NCBI GenBank assembly: GCA_905215505.1
Contig: CAJMPU010000018.1
Coordinates: forward strand, 1 to 46,110
DNA: 46,110 bases
Direction: 5' to 3'
Source of the DNA: an uncultured bacterium
GTDB lineage: Bacteria; Actinomycetota; Coriobacteriia; Coriobacteriales; Coriobacteriaceae
This document shows, piece after piece, positions 23,800 to 33,177 of the stretch; the stretch's first letter is position 1, and every line of letters begins with the position of its first letter. The position numbers and the translations under genes are program-made. Under the pieces are notes generated by a model that did no database searches, was not told where the DNA came from, and saw nothing but the letters and a program-made list of their open reading frames with translations.

Positions 23800-25815
23800 C
23801 TACATCACCTCCGCGTGAGGGGTCAAACCATTTGCCTTGAGCACCTCATCGGGGAGCTCGGAATAGAAGTGCTCGGTGCCGGGCACGCGCTTGAAGACCG
23901 GACGGGTGTCCAGGCCAATGCGCGGATGGCTCGAGCGGGGCGCGAAGCGATCGCCCTTGGGGAAATCGCGCGGGCTCGGAACGGCGCCGGGCACCTGGTG
24001 CAGGCGGCCCGAACCGCTCTCGATGGACAGGACGGAACCCAGAAGGCCGCGGGTGTACTCGTGAATCGGGTTGGTGAGCAGCTCCTTGGTGGGCGCCTGC
24101 TCGATAACCTGGCCAGCGTACATAACCGTGATGTTGTGGGCGACCTCGGCGACCAGTGCCAGGTCGTGCGAAACGAAGATCATGGCAAAGCCGAGCTTGG
24201 CCTGAAGGTCGTTAAGCAGCTTGATGACCTGCTTCTGGACGGTAACATCCAGAGCGGTCGTGGGCTCGTCGCAGATGACCAGCTTGGGGTCGCGGGTAAG
24301 GGCCATAGCGATCAGAACGCGCTGACGCTGACCACCGGAAAGCTCATGCGGATAGCTCTCGAGCGTACGCTTGGGGTCGAGGCCCACGAGCTCCAGGAGC
24401 TCCTCGGCGCTACGGGTGCCGCCACGCTTGGTGAGCTGCTTCATCTGAGCGGAAATAAGCATGGAGGGGTTGAGCGAGGACAGGGCGTCCTGATAGACCA
24501 TGGCGATATCGGTACCGCGCAGGCCGAACCACTCCTTCTTGCTCATCTTGAGCAGGTCGCGACCCTCCCAGAGAACCTCACCGGAAAGATGCTCGTCATC
24601 GTCGGTCAGGCCCATGATGGCCAGCGTGGTGATGGACTTACCGCAGCCGGACTCACCGACCAGGCCCATGGTCTGGCCAGGACGGACATCAAAGTTGACG
24701 TGGTCGACGACGTTGATGTCACCGTGGTGCTCAAACTGGATGCAGAAATCGCGGACCGAAAGGATCGGTTCGACAGACTCGTCAGGCACATGGCGATCGT
24801 CACGCTTGAGCTCGACATCGCGCAGGGCGCCAAGGCGAGCGGAGAGGGACTGGGCCTGCTCCTTGTAGGCGCGAACGGGGTCGGAGACCAGCAGGTCGGC
24901 CTCGCGGCGCTTGGAGGAATCGGTCGGATCCAGGGCGGCGGAGGGAGCAGCGGCCATGGCGTCGGTAATGCCCTCGGAGAGGATGTTGAGCGCCAGGCAG
25001 GTGATCATGATGGCCAGGCCCGGGAACAACGCCTGCCACCAACGGCCGGCGAGCACGCCGCCGCGGGCGTCGGCGAGGATGTTGCCCCAGGTAGCGGTGG
25101 GCTCCTGGATACCAGCGCCGATGAAGGTCAGCGAGGCCTCGAAGATGATGGCGTCGGCGACCAGGGTAACGGTGAAGACCATGATCGGGGCGATGCAGTT
25201 ACGCAGAACATGCTTGATCAAAATCCACGGAGCCTTGGCGCCGGAAACGATGACCGCGCGGACATAGTCCTCTCCGTACTCGGACACGATGTTGGCGCGC
25301 ACGATACGGGCAATCTGCGGAGTGTACATAAAGCCGATGGCGAAGATGATCGACGGCACGGAGTTGCCCAGGATGGAGACGAAGACGGCCGCGAGGGCGA
25401 TGCCCGGGATAGACATGATGATGTCCAGGATACGCATGATCGTCTCGGAAACGGCCTTGCGCGAAACCGCCGCAAGGGCGCCCACGACCGAGCCGCAGAC
25501 CAGAGCCATGGCAGTGGCGCCAAAGCCGATAATCAGTGAGTAACGACCACCGTAGAGCATGCGCGACAGAATGTCGCGACCCTTATCGTCGGTACCGAAG
25601 ATAAATCCGTTGCCGGGAGCCTGGCGAGCCGTAAAGATCTCGACCGGGCTATAGGGGGCAAGAAGGGGTGCCAGAATCGCAGTCAGGGCGACCAGCGCCA
25701 ACACGACGGCGGCAATCTTAGAAGACAGCGTCATCTTCTTCCAGCCACCGAGCTTGAGCCCCTTGGAGGCAGCCTTCTCGAGCTGCTCGGTTTGCTTCTC
25801 TCGAATCTTTACCAT
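23800..25815 (-). CDS. Fused permease-ATPase (DppC-DppD) of an ABC importer
   Basis: One 671-residue chain holds two importer subunits. Residues about 25-305 are a DppC-type permease with six helices, FGTDDKGRDILSRMLYGGR and an EAA loop (DYVRAVIVSGAKAPWILIKH). After a charged linker (about 305-350), residues 350-600 are a DppD-type ATPase (GESGCGKS, LSGGQRQR, VICDEPTTALD, VSHD). The C-terminal tail has the family layout, but the cysteines are gone: KGDRFAPRSSHP where GCRFxxRC is usual. There is no stop or frameshift between the halves. The fusion would force one permease domain and one ATPase into fixed pairing. Confidence 0.9.
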   Translation of the reverse strand: MVKIREKQTEQLEKAASKGLKLGGWKKMTLSSKIAAVVLALVALTAILAPLLAPYSPVEIFTARQAPGNGFIFGTDDKGRDILSRMLYGGRYSLIIGFGATAMALVCGSVVGALAAVSRKAVSETIMRILDIIMSIPGIALAAVFVSILGNSVPSIIFAIGFMYTPQIARIVRANIVSEYGEDYVRAVIVSGAKAPWILIKHVLRNCIAPIMVFTVTLVADAIIFEASLTFIGAGIQEPTATWGNILADARGGVLAGRWWQALFPGLAIMITCLALNILSEGITDAMAAAPSAALDPTDSSKRREADLLVSDPVRAYKEQAQSLSARLGALRDVELKRDDRHVPDESVEPILSVRDFCIQFEHHGDINVVDHVNFDVRPGQTMGLVGESGCGKSITTLAIMGLTDDDEHLSGEVLWEGRDLLKMSKKEWFGLRGTDIAMVYQDALSSLNPSMLISAQMKQLTKRGGTRSAEELLELVGLDPKRTLESYPHELSGGQRQRVLIAMALTRDPKLVICDEPTTALDVTVQKQVIKLLNDLQAKLGFAMIFVSHDLALVAEVAHNITVMYAGQVIEQAPTKELLTNPIHEYTRGLLGSVLSIESGSGRLHQVPGAVPSPRDFPKGDRFAPRSSHPRIGLDTRPVFKRVPGTEHFYSELPDEVLKANGLTPHAEVM

Positions 25816-25818
25816 AAT

Positions 25819-26775
25819 CTACACCGTCCTGATGCGCGGGTTGATGAGCAGGTAGAGCATGTCAACCACGATGTTGATGATGATGAAGGCAAGAGCAACG
25901 ACGATGACGACGCCCTGAACCAGGTTCGCCTCGTTGCCCTGAACGCCCTGCAGGATCGCGGTGCCCATGCCGGGGAGGTTGAAGATAACCTCGATGACGA
26001 CGGCGCCGCCCATGAGGTAACCGATCTTAAGACCGAGGGTGGTGACCGGGGTGATCAGCGCATTGCGAAGTACGTTGATGCCGACGACGACCTTCTCGGG
26101 AACGCCGGCGCCGCGAGCCATACGGACATAGTCCTTGTCGAGCTCCTCGACCATGGCCGTACGCACGATACGAGTCATCTGACCCGTCAGCGGGAAGGCA
26201 AGAGCAATGGCGGGCATGATCATACGTCCCAGATAGCCAGCCGGGTTGGTGGTGAAGTGAGGCAGAGCACCGGACGCCGGAAGCACCTTAAGGTAGGAAG
26301 AGAACAGCAGAATCAACAGAACGGCAAGCCAGAACGACGGGGTTGCCAAGCCGGCGATGGAGAAGACGCGGATTACTTGGTCCGGCCATTTATCGCGATA
26401 CAGTGCCGCGATGACGCCGAGTACAAACGAAACGACCGCGCCGATGGCAAGACCGATGAAGGTCAGTTGCATCGTGACGGGCAGGGCAGTGGAGATGCGC
26501 TTGGCAACGGAGTTGCGAGCAGCACCATAGGTGCCCATGTCGCCATGGATCAGATCGCCCATGTAGCGCACGTAGCGCACGGGCCAGGGGTCGTCCAGAC
26601 CATACTTCTCATGGTACTCGGCAACCGCCTCGGGCGAGGCACCGTCACCCAACGCCGTATAGGCGGGGTCGGTCTTGGAGAACGACATAAGGAAGAACAC
26701 CAGGACGGTGACGCCCAATGCCATGATCGGCAGCGCCACGAGACGCCTTCCAATCAAACGTAGCAAGTTGTTCAC
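25819..26775 (-). CDS. ABC importer permease, DppB-like
   Basis: A 318-residue inner-membrane permease with about six helices, a first-helix stretch RRLVALPIMALGVTVLVFF and the EAA loop (DYVRMARGAGVPEKVVVGIN). I chose GTG at 26775 because AAAGGGGAG lies just upstream; an earlier in-frame TTG lacks a binding site. The stop is three bases from the fused permease-ATPase start, so the two are co-translated. Confidence 0.9.
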   Translation of the reverse strand: MNNLLRLIGRRLVALPIMALGVTVLVFFLMSFSKTDPAYTALGDGASPEAVAEYHEKYGLDDPWPVRYVRYMGDLIHGDMGTYGAARNSVAKRISTALPVTMQLTFIGLAIGAVVSFVLGVIAALYRDKWPDQVIRVFSIAGLATPSFWLAVLLILLFSSYLKVLPASGALPHFTTNPAGYLGRMIMPAIALAFPLTGQMTRIVRTAMVEELDKDYVRMARGAGVPEKVVVGINVLRNALITPVTTLGLKIGYLMGGAVVIEVIFNLPGMGTAILQGVQGNEANLVQGVVIVVALAFIIINIVVDMLYLLINPRIRTV

Positions 26776-26836
26776 GTTCTCTCCCCTTTCTTTTGTCGGT
26801 AGGACCAACTGGTATATGAGTACGGATACTCATTAC

Positions 26837-26870
26837 AAGACCCGAGCGACATCGTTGCCGCCCGGGTCTT
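26837..26870. terminator. Intercistronic hairpin after the binding-protein gene
   Basis: AAGACCCG (26837-26844) pairs with CGGGTCTT (26863-26870), with an inner GCGAC/GTTGC helix. It lies between the binding-protein gene and the permease gene. T-rich sequence follows only in the plus direction, so on the operon strand it is likelier a partial terminator or stabiliser. Confidence 0.5.
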
Positions 26871-26932
26871 TGTTTCAACTATGAGGATACGGTCCCAACG
26901 ACCGACATCCTGCATACAGACTCAAGCGAGTC

Positions 26933-28546
26933 TTACGCCTTGACGGTCGCAACGCCCCTGAAGGACATGCTCGTCGTACCGATGCCCTTGAAGCCATCGA
27001 GGGCCTCGCCGTTGGGCGCAGTGGACGGATCGTCCCAGGAAGCGGAGACGGTCTTGACGTGGACAACGGGGTACAGAACGGCATTGTCGGCAATGATGTC
27101 GAAGCACTCGTTCCACTTCTTCTGCTGCTCGTCGCCCTCGGCGGCAAGAGCCTCGTCCATGAGGCCGTGGAGCTTCTGCCACTCAGCGGACTCCTTCCAC
27201 GGGCAACGGGTCTGCATCCAGACGTTGTCGCCGTACCACCAGTTGAGCAGCAGGTCGGGGTCGGCGCCGAAGCAGGAAGGATCGCCAGGGGCAAGGAGGA
27301 TATCGTAGGCCTCGCCGCCGTCGATGGCAGCGTAGGTGGCCGGCGAGGTATCGGTCTGGATGGTGACATCGAAGCCGAGAGCGTCGAGGTCGTTCTTGAC
27401 CTGGGCGGCCATGCCCTTAATCTGCTCGTTGTCGGTGGTGCGCAGGGTGATGGCACCCGGGGTGATGCCAGACTCCTCGATGAGCTTCTTAGCCTTCTTG
27501 GCGTCGGTCTTGTACACCGTGGAAGCCTCATGATAGTTGGTGAAGCTCTTGGGCAGGTAGCAGCTGGCAGCGGTGGCAAGGCCGGCGAAGGTGTTGCTGA
27601 CCATCTTCTCGGTGTCGAGCGCATACATGACAGCCTGACGGACCTTGACGTTGTTCCAAGGCTCCTTGGCGACGTTGAACATGATGAAGCGGGTGCCGAA
27701 ACCCTGAACGTTATCGATCTTGCAGCCGGCGCTCTCGAGCTGGTCGACGGCGTCAGCGGTAACGAGCTCCATAACGAGCGTGGAGCCCTCCTGCTGAGCG
27801 GTAACGCGAGCGGTGGGGTCGGTCAGGATGCTGTACTGGATCTTCTTATCCTCGGCAGCATACTCACCGTTGTACTCGGGGTTGGGAACCAGGGTGATCT
27901 CGGTATCGGAGATAGAGTCGTACATCCAGGGGCCGGAGCCGATCGGCTGCTTGGCGCGATCCTCCTCGGTCTGGGTGGCCGGGGTAACGCGGACGATGGC
28001 CAGACGATCCTTGAGCAGGGAGAAGTTGGGGACCTTGGTCTTGACCGTCACGGTGCTGGCGTCCTTGGCCTCGATGGACTCGAAGGGCTGGAAGAACGGA
28101 GCATAGGTAGCGGAAGCGGCGCAAGCGGTGTAGGAGGCAACGACATCGTCAGCGGTGACCTCGGTACCATCGGAGAACTTGGCACCCTTGCGGATGGTGA
28201 CCTCGAAAGTGGTGTCGTCCACAGACTTGGGATCGTCGGTGGCGAGCTCGTTGAAGGTGCTGTAGTCGTGGTAATCGATGCCGTAAAGGCCCTCGACGAC
28301 ATGCCAGTTAGCGCCCAGGCCAACAGCGGAGCCGGTGCTGGCGGGGTCGAAGCTGGACGGAGCGTAAGCGGAACCAGCGGTGATCACGCCGCCGCCACGG
28401 TTGGCGGAATCGGTGGAACCGGAAGCGGAACCTTCGTCGCTAGAGCTGCCACCGCAGCCGGTGAGACCAAGCCCTGCGACAGCAGCGACGCTGCCGGTGA
28501 GGCCGAGGAACGAACGCCTGGACATACCCTTGTTGATGATGGCCAT
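26933..28546 (-). CDS. Solute-binding lipoprotein of the sialic-acid-type ABC importer
   Basis: A 537-residue SBP_bac_5 family protein, first gene of the nine-gene operon. The N-terminus has a clear twin-arginine motif SRRSFLGL (residues 9-16), a hydrophobic core and the lipobox GLTGC with Cys31, so it may be exported folded by Tat and then lipidated. A Ser/Gly/Asp-rich linker follows. AGGAG lies five bases before the ATG at 28546. The family usually binds peptides, but close-architecture importers in other gut and nasopharyngeal bacteria carry sialic acids; here the downstream nanE, kinase and lyase support that. Confidence 0.88.
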   Translation of the reverse strand: MAIINKGMSRRSFLGLTGSVAAVAGLGLTGCGGSSSDEGSASGSTDSANRGGGVITAGSAYAPSSFDPASTGSAVGLGANWHVVEGLYGIDYHDYSTFNELATDDPKSVDDTTFEVTIRKGAKFSDGTEVTADDVVASYTACAASATYAPFFQPFESIEAKDASTVTVKTKVPNFSLLKDRLAIVRVTPATQTEEDRAKQPIGSGPWMYDSISDTEITLVPNPEYNGEYAAEDKKIQYSILTDPTARVTAQQEGSTLVMELVTADAVDQLESAGCKIDNVQGFGTRFIMFNVAKEPWNNVKVRQAVMYALDTEKMVSNTFAGLATAASCYLPKSFTNYHEASTVYKTDAKKAKKLIEESGITPGAITLRTTDNEQIKGMAAQVKNDLDALGFDVTIQTDTSPATYAAIDGGEAYDILLAPGDPSCFGADPDLLLNWWYGDNVWMQTRCPWKESAEWQKLHGLMDEALAAEGDEQQKKWNECFDIIADNAVLYPVVHVKTVSASWDDPSTAPNGEALDGFKGIGTTSMSFRGVATVKA

Positions 28547-28911
28547 GTCTTCTCCTATCAATAGAGAATCTTACCCGGGAGCACCTAGACTTGCCCCCGC
28601 GCAACTTGCGGACGATATATACCTTACCTACCGACAAACCCAACTGAGGTGCCGCGGTCGGCGACCGATACATACATACGCTTGAACGGTATTTGCTACC
28701 GTTCACCGAATTCATTGACAAACGATTCGCCAGACAGTATGTATCGACGAGGTGAGATATCAGTCTTCGTCAACCCGCAGGATAGCAGGGTTGTTCACCA
28801 TGGCCAGTCAAACGTTTTAGCGTTAATAAAACCCGAAATCGGCAGGTAATCGCCGCGAAATAAATGGTTGAAAATCGGCCAATCATGTATACCAGTTATT
28901 TAGAAGCGCGT
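28547..28911. promoter_or_regulatory. Promoter and operator region between the sialic-acid-type operon and uvrC
   Basis: A gene-free stretch of 365 bases. For the operon (minus strand) I see -35 TTGGGT (28638-28643), a 16-base spacer and -10 TATATA (28616-28621). Upstream lie a hairpin GAACGGTA-tttgc-TACCGTTC (28684-28704), an inverted repeat CGATACATAC / GTATGTATCG (about 28667-28676 and 28738-28747) and an AAACGTTTTA cre-like core (28810-28819). A plus-strand TTGACA-17-TATGTA (28715-28743) has no gene after it. No strong uvrC terminator is seen; a weak CGGC/GCCG hairpin before TTTT lies near 28830-28858. Confidence 0.5.
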
Positions 28912-30858
28912 TTAGTTTTCGGAACGGTTGGCAGATGTCTGGCCGCGCTCGGCATTCCAGGCAACAAGTGCCTCGTGGACCGCTTTGGCGACATCGGCCG
29001 GAACGCCTCGAACTTCTGCAATCTCCTGCTCGCTGGCCGCGCGCAAACGCTTCATCGAGCCAAAATGGCGCATAATGGCACGTTTTCTGGTGGGTCCCAC
29101 GCCCGGAACGTCGTCAAGCACCGAAACCGTCATAGCCTTATCGCGCAACTCGCGGTGGAATGTAATCGCAAATCGGTGGGATTCATCGCGAACCTGCTTG
29201 ATCAGATAAAGCGAAGCGGAGCCGGTCGGCAGCACGACGGGAGTCTCGTCCCACGGCACGAAAACCTCCTCATCGGCCTTTGCCAAGCCACAAACTGGTA
29301 TATCGAGGCCGAGTGCCTCAAGTTGCTTAATTGCAGCGGTCAATTGCGGCTTGCCGCCATCAACAACGAGCAAATCGGGGCGCGAGCCAAAGCGCTCGTC
29401 CGCCATGCGCTCGGGAGCATAGCGACGCCCCAGAACCTCGGACATCGATACGAAGTCGTTCGCCTCGTCCAATTCGGCCTGAATTTTAAAGCGACGATAC
29501 TGGCCCTTGTCGGCACGGCCGTTGGTAAATACCACCATAGAAGCGACGGTAAAAGTGCCGTGCAACGTCGAGATATCGAAGCACTCGATGCGCAACGGCG
29601 GCGCAGGCAGTGCCAGCGCACTTTCGAGCTCCAGAAGCGCCTGATTGGTGCGATCGTCAGCATACCCCGTGCGCATCATGTAGCGCATGAGGGCATGACG
29701 CGCATTTTTGGAAGCCATATCGAGCAGGCGGTGCTTTTCGCCGCGCTGCGGCCTATGGAGATGGCAAGAGCGCTCGCGCTTGCCCGCAAGCCACTCCCCC
29801 AACGCTTCGGCATCCTCAAGCTCGACAGAGAGATTGATCTCGGCTGGAATATCAGCCGTCTCGTCGTAATAGCGCTTAAGAAAGCCCGATTGAAGCTCTT
29901 CCTCGTCGACGTCCAGGCCTTTATCGAGGATGAACTCACAAGTTCGAACCGTTCGGCCCTCACGAACGACAAAGACACAGGCGGCAGAGATAGTCTCTTC
30001 GCGATAGAAGCCGATGACGTCGATATCGACGCTTGATGGAAAAACGACCTGTTGGCGATCGTCCAAGCCCCTAATGACTTCCAGGCGACGCTTGACGCGC
30101 GCCGCACGCTCAAAATCGAGCGTCTCGGCTGCCTCCGTCATCTCGGACGTAAGCTCGTCGACGACATCCTTGCGATGGCCCGACAAGAAACGTTCGACAC
30201 GCTTGACGTTCTTGGCATAGTCGGCAGGGGAAATCGCGCCGACACATGCGCCCGGCCCGCGCCCGACATGGTAGTCAAAGCAGGGACGCCCGTTTTGCGC
30301 GCAAATCATATTGACGATGTCTTCTTCGCCCTTATGAGATTCGACGATACGACGACAACGACGCCACTCCGCACAGGAAGCGGAGCAGATGGGGATAACC
30401 TTGCGTAGCGTATCGATGGTCTCACGCGCCGCACGGCTATCGGTATAGGGGCCAAAATAGCGCGTTCCCGGTTTATGACGCTCTCGCGTGTATTTGATTG
30501 CCGGAAACAAATCGCCCTTGGTGATGGCGATAAAGGGATAGCTTTTATCGTCTTTGAGATCGACGTTAAAGTACGGATGGTACTGGCCAATCAGATTGCG
30601 CTCGAGCACCAATGCCTCGTGCTCGGTCTCCACCACGATATAGTCAAAGCTCGCCACCAGCTGCATCATGAGCGGGATCTTTTGGCGCTCGTCCTGCAGC
30701 GTCACGTATTGACGCATACGGGCACGCAAGTTTTTTGCCTTGCCCACATAGATGACATCGCCCTTGGCATCTTTCCAAAGGTAGCAGCCGGGTTGCGTGG
30801 GAACGCGCGAAACCTGTTCGGCAAGTGTTGGAATGTTTTCGTGACCTGCCACGCGCAC
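28912..30858 (-). CDS. uvrC: Excinuclease ABC subunit C
   Basis: A 648-residue dual-incision nuclease of nucleotide excision repair. The N-terminal GIY-YIG domain (residues about 18-95) reads GCYLWKD...VIYVGKAKNLRARMRQY. A UVR motif (about 205-240) binds UvrB, the central RNase-H-like nuclease domain follows, and the C-terminal double helix-hairpin-helix reads DVPGVGPTRKRAIMRHFGS. The GTG at 30858 follows the murJ stop directly; a GTG two codons later is also possible. It closes the ybaK-murJ-uvrC operon. Confidence 0.95.
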   Translation of the reverse strand: MRVAGHENIPTLAEQVSRVPTQPGCYLWKDAKGDVIYVGKAKNLRARMRQYVTLQDERQKIPLMMQLVASFDYIVVETEHEALVLERNLIGQYHPYFNVDLKDDKSYPFIAITKGDLFPAIKYTRERHKPGTRYFGPYTDSRAARETIDTLRKVIPICSASCAEWRRCRRIVESHKGEEDIVNMICAQNGRPCFDYHVGRGPGACVGAISPADYAKNVKRVERFLSGHRKDVVDELTSEMTEAAETLDFERAARVKRRLEVIRGLDDRQQVVFPSSVDIDVIGFYREETISAACVFVVREGRTVRTCEFILDKGLDVDEEELQSGFLKRYYDETADIPAEINLSVELEDAEALGEWLAGKRERSCHLHRPQRGEKHRLLDMASKNARHALMRYMMRTGYADDRTNQALLELESALALPAPPLRIECFDISTLHGTFTVASMVVFTNGRADKGQYRRFKIQAELDEANDFVSMSEVLGRRYAPERMADERFGSRPDLLVVDGGKPQLTAAIKQLEALGLDIPVCGLAKADEEVFVPWDETPVVLPTGSASLYLIKQVRDESHRFAITFHRELRDKAMTVSVLDDVPGVGPTRKRAIMRHFGSMKRLRAASEQEIAEVRGVPADVAKAVHEALVAWNAERGQTSANRSEN

Positions 30859-32541
30859 CTACTTGCGACGAAGCAGCGCCGAGACCTCGGGCATCTTAAA
30901 GACGAAGGCAAGGCCAAAAGTTACAGCGAGCGAGACGACGCCTGCAACACAAACGTAGCCCAGGGTAATGAGGATCGAGCTGCCAAGCACTCCGACAAAG
31001 TGCTCGAGTGCCCACATGACGCCGGCGCCCGCGGCAGCACCCAAGACACCGAACAATAGGCCGAAGAAACCGCCGTGCAGGATAGACTTGACCTGAAGGC
31101 CATGCAGGCGACGGCGCAGCCACCACAGTGAGCATCCGACCAAGACAACGTAGTCAACGACGTACGAAAGCGCAATTGCCGGCATACCGTAGCCCAGCAC
31201 CACGCCAAACAGCAGCACCGAACCGGCCTGACCGATAGCGGAGTACAGGCAATAGCGGCTATAAGGTTTCATATCGAGCAGGGCCGAGAAGCTCTTCTGC
31301 ATCAGCACGACCACGCCGTAGAGCGGCAAGGAAAGTGCCAGATAGATAAGGAACTCCGACACCAGCGCCACGCCGGATTCATCGAACTTGCCGGCGCAGT
31401 AGATCATGTTGAGCGGACGGGCGAAGACGATCAGATACAGTGCAAACGGAATCAGGAAGAAGAGCATCTGGGCGACACCGCGCGAAATGCCCGTGCGGAC
31501 GCTGTCGTAATCCTTCTCCTGTGCGTCGTGAGAGAGCTCGGTATAGAGCGCCGTCGAAAGCGAGGCGGCAATCAGCGCGTAGGGCAGCGTGTACCACAGG
31601 CGCGCATAGGCGATGACGGAAGGGCCGGTCTCGGGCTGCACCACCAGCGCGGCGGCATTGGTAATGGAGGTCGAGACAAACATGCACACCGTGGCGAGCA
31701 GCGTTGGGATACCAAGCGCAATCGTCTGTCGCAGCGCGGGGTCCTTAAAGTCGATATGGATATGAGGATGTACGCCATGCTTGCCAAGCGCGGGAATCTG
31801 GCAGGCCATCTGGACAAAAACGCCGAGGGTCGTACCGGCTGCGATCAAGATAATACCGGCCTGCTCGCCAAATTGTGCAGACACGGGAGCAAAGCCCATA
31901 AAGCTGGCGATGACGATGACATTGTTGAGAACCGGGGCAAACGTCGACCAGAAGTAGTCGCGGTGTGCGTTGAGAACACCCGAGAACACCGAGCCCAAGC
32001 CATAAAACAGAATTTGGATAGCAAAGAAGCGGAACATGAACGCAGCGGTATCCATGCTGCCGCCATTGCCCGAAAGGAACGACTGCGTCCAAATAAAGCC
32101 GGGAGCAAACACGGTGCCCAGCAGCGAGATGCCGCCCAGCAGCAGAAGCAGAATACCGAGCAGGTTGCCGACATACTCGTTCGATGCCTCGCGGCCCTGC
32201 TCGCGCCTCACGCCCATATACACCGGCAAAAACGCCGTAACGAGCATGCCGCCCATCACGAGCTCGTAGAGCATGTTGGGCAGGTTGTTGGCAACCTGAT
32301 AGGAGGACGAGAGCAGCGACATGCCGATGGCGGCCGCCATGGCCCACGTGCGGATAAACCCGGTGACGCGCGACACGATGGTCAGCACGGTCATGAGGCC
32401 AGCAGAACGACCAACCGTGGAGTAGTCCGACGAGCCCATGTCGTCAGTGTCATCTCGCGACGAAGAAGCTTCGGATGAGGGTGCCTGAGACGCAGATTCT
32501 TTTGCAAAATGAGCTCCGCGCTTCAATTCTTCCTGCGGCAT
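30859..32541 (-). CDS. murJ: Lipid II flippase MurJ
   Basis: A 560-residue MATE-like (MOP superfamily) membrane protein that flips lipid II for peptidoglycan synthesis. A hydrophilic Ser/Asp-rich N-terminal tail of about 45 residues is followed by about 14 helices. The conserved Arg region RVTGFIRTWAMAAAIG and the NMLYELVMGGMLVTAFLPVY stretch mark the family. It lies three bases after ybaK and directly before uvrC. Confidence 0.93.
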   Translation of the reverse strand: MPQEELKRGAHFAKESASQAPSSEASSSRDDTDDMGSSDYSTVGRSAGLMTVLTIVSRVTGFIRTWAMAAAIGMSLLSSSYQVANNLPNMLYELVMGGMLVTAFLPVYMGVRREQGREASNEYVGNLLGILLLLLGGISLLGTVFAPGFIWTQSFLSGNGGSMDTAAFMFRFFAIQILFYGLGSVFSGVLNAHRDYFWSTFAPVLNNVIVIASFMGFAPVSAQFGEQAGIILIAAGTTLGVFVQMACQIPALGKHGVHPHIHIDFKDPALRQTIALGIPTLLATVCMFVSTSITNAAALVVQPETGPSVIAYARLWYTLPYALIAASLSTALYTELSHDAQEKDYDSVRTGISRGVAQMLFFLIPFALYLIVFARPLNMIYCAGKFDESGVALVSEFLIYLALSLPLYGVVVLMQKSFSALLDMKPYSRYCLYSAIGQAGSVLLFGVVLGYGMPAIALSYVVDYVVLVGCSLWWLRRRLHGLQVKSILHGGFFGLLFGVLGAAAGAGVMWALEHFVGVLGSSILITLGYVCVAGVVSLAVTFGLAFVFKMPEVSALLRRK

Positions 32542-32544
32542 CGC

Positions 32545-33045
32545 TCAGTCCTCTCTCGTAATCGCGGCAACCGTCGCCCCGCAAAATGCAATTAAATCAT
32601 CGGGTGCAAGCTCGAGCTGATAACCACGCTTGCCTCCCGAAATAAAAATGGTATCCCAAAGGACACATGTCTCATCAATGAGCGTCCGGTAGCGTTTTTT
32701 CATACCGACCGGGCTGCAGCCGCCGCGAACGTAGCCAGTCGCCGCAAGCAAATCCTTCACATGCATCATGGCCAAAGACTTCTCCCCCGCGGCACGCGCG
32801 GCGGACTTTAGATCGAGCTCGTCGGCAACAGGGATGCAGCACACGACATAGTCGTTGGACGGCGTCACGCAGACCAAGGTCTTAAATCCTTGACCGGGCT
32901 CCTCGCCAAGCTGCTCCGAAACCGCGACCCCCAGGCCCACCGACTCATCGCCATCGTCTTCGTACGTATGTAGAACATAGGAAATGCCGGCGCTTTCCAG
33001 CTCGCGCATCGCATTGGTTTTTGGCGTCTTTACAGCCTTTGCCAT
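32545..33045 (-). CDS. ybaK: Cys-tRNA(Pro)/aminoacyl-tRNA deacylase, YbaK/EbsC type
   Basis: A 166-residue trans-editing enzyme that hydrolyses mischarged Cys-tRNA(Pro). The family lysine lies in FKTLVCV, and the motif GGCSPVGMKKRY is diagnostic for YbaK. The ATG at 33045 has AAAGGA six bases upstream; the longer frame to 33141 is unlike the family. It is the first gene of the ybaK-murJ-uvrC unit. Confidence 0.92.
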   Translation of the reverse strand: MAKAVKTPKTNAMRELESAGISYVLHTYEDDGDESVGLGVAVSEQLGEEPGQGFKTLVCVTPSNDYVVCCIPVADELDLKSAARAAGEKSLAMMHVKDLLAATGYVRGGCSPVGMKKRYRTLIDETCVLWDTIFISGGKRGYQLELAPDDLIAFCGATVAAITRED

Positions 33046-33126
33046 GGCATATCCTTTCCCTCGCATTCGGACGCAAGGTTTAAGTATATGTCCAATTCGG
33101 CTGCATACGTCACTTCGACACAGCAA

Positions 33127-33157
33127 GCGCCATCGAATCACAAGGAGTCGATGGCGC
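33127..33157 (-). terminator. Terminator-like hairpin after uvrA
   Basis: GCGCCATCGA (33127-33136) pairs perfectly with TCGATGGCGC (33148-33157). It lies 20 bases past the uvrA stop. The T tract on the minus strand is weak (TTGCTG). Confidence 0.6.
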
Positions 33158-33177
33158 CCATAAACTGAATCGCCTAT

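Noticed and set aside
22750..25539. A 929-codon open frame on the plus strand
   Set aside because: It is wholly antisense to three clear transporter genes, has a repetitive Gly/Asp/Leu/His-rich composition typical of GC-rich shadow frames, and matches no family.
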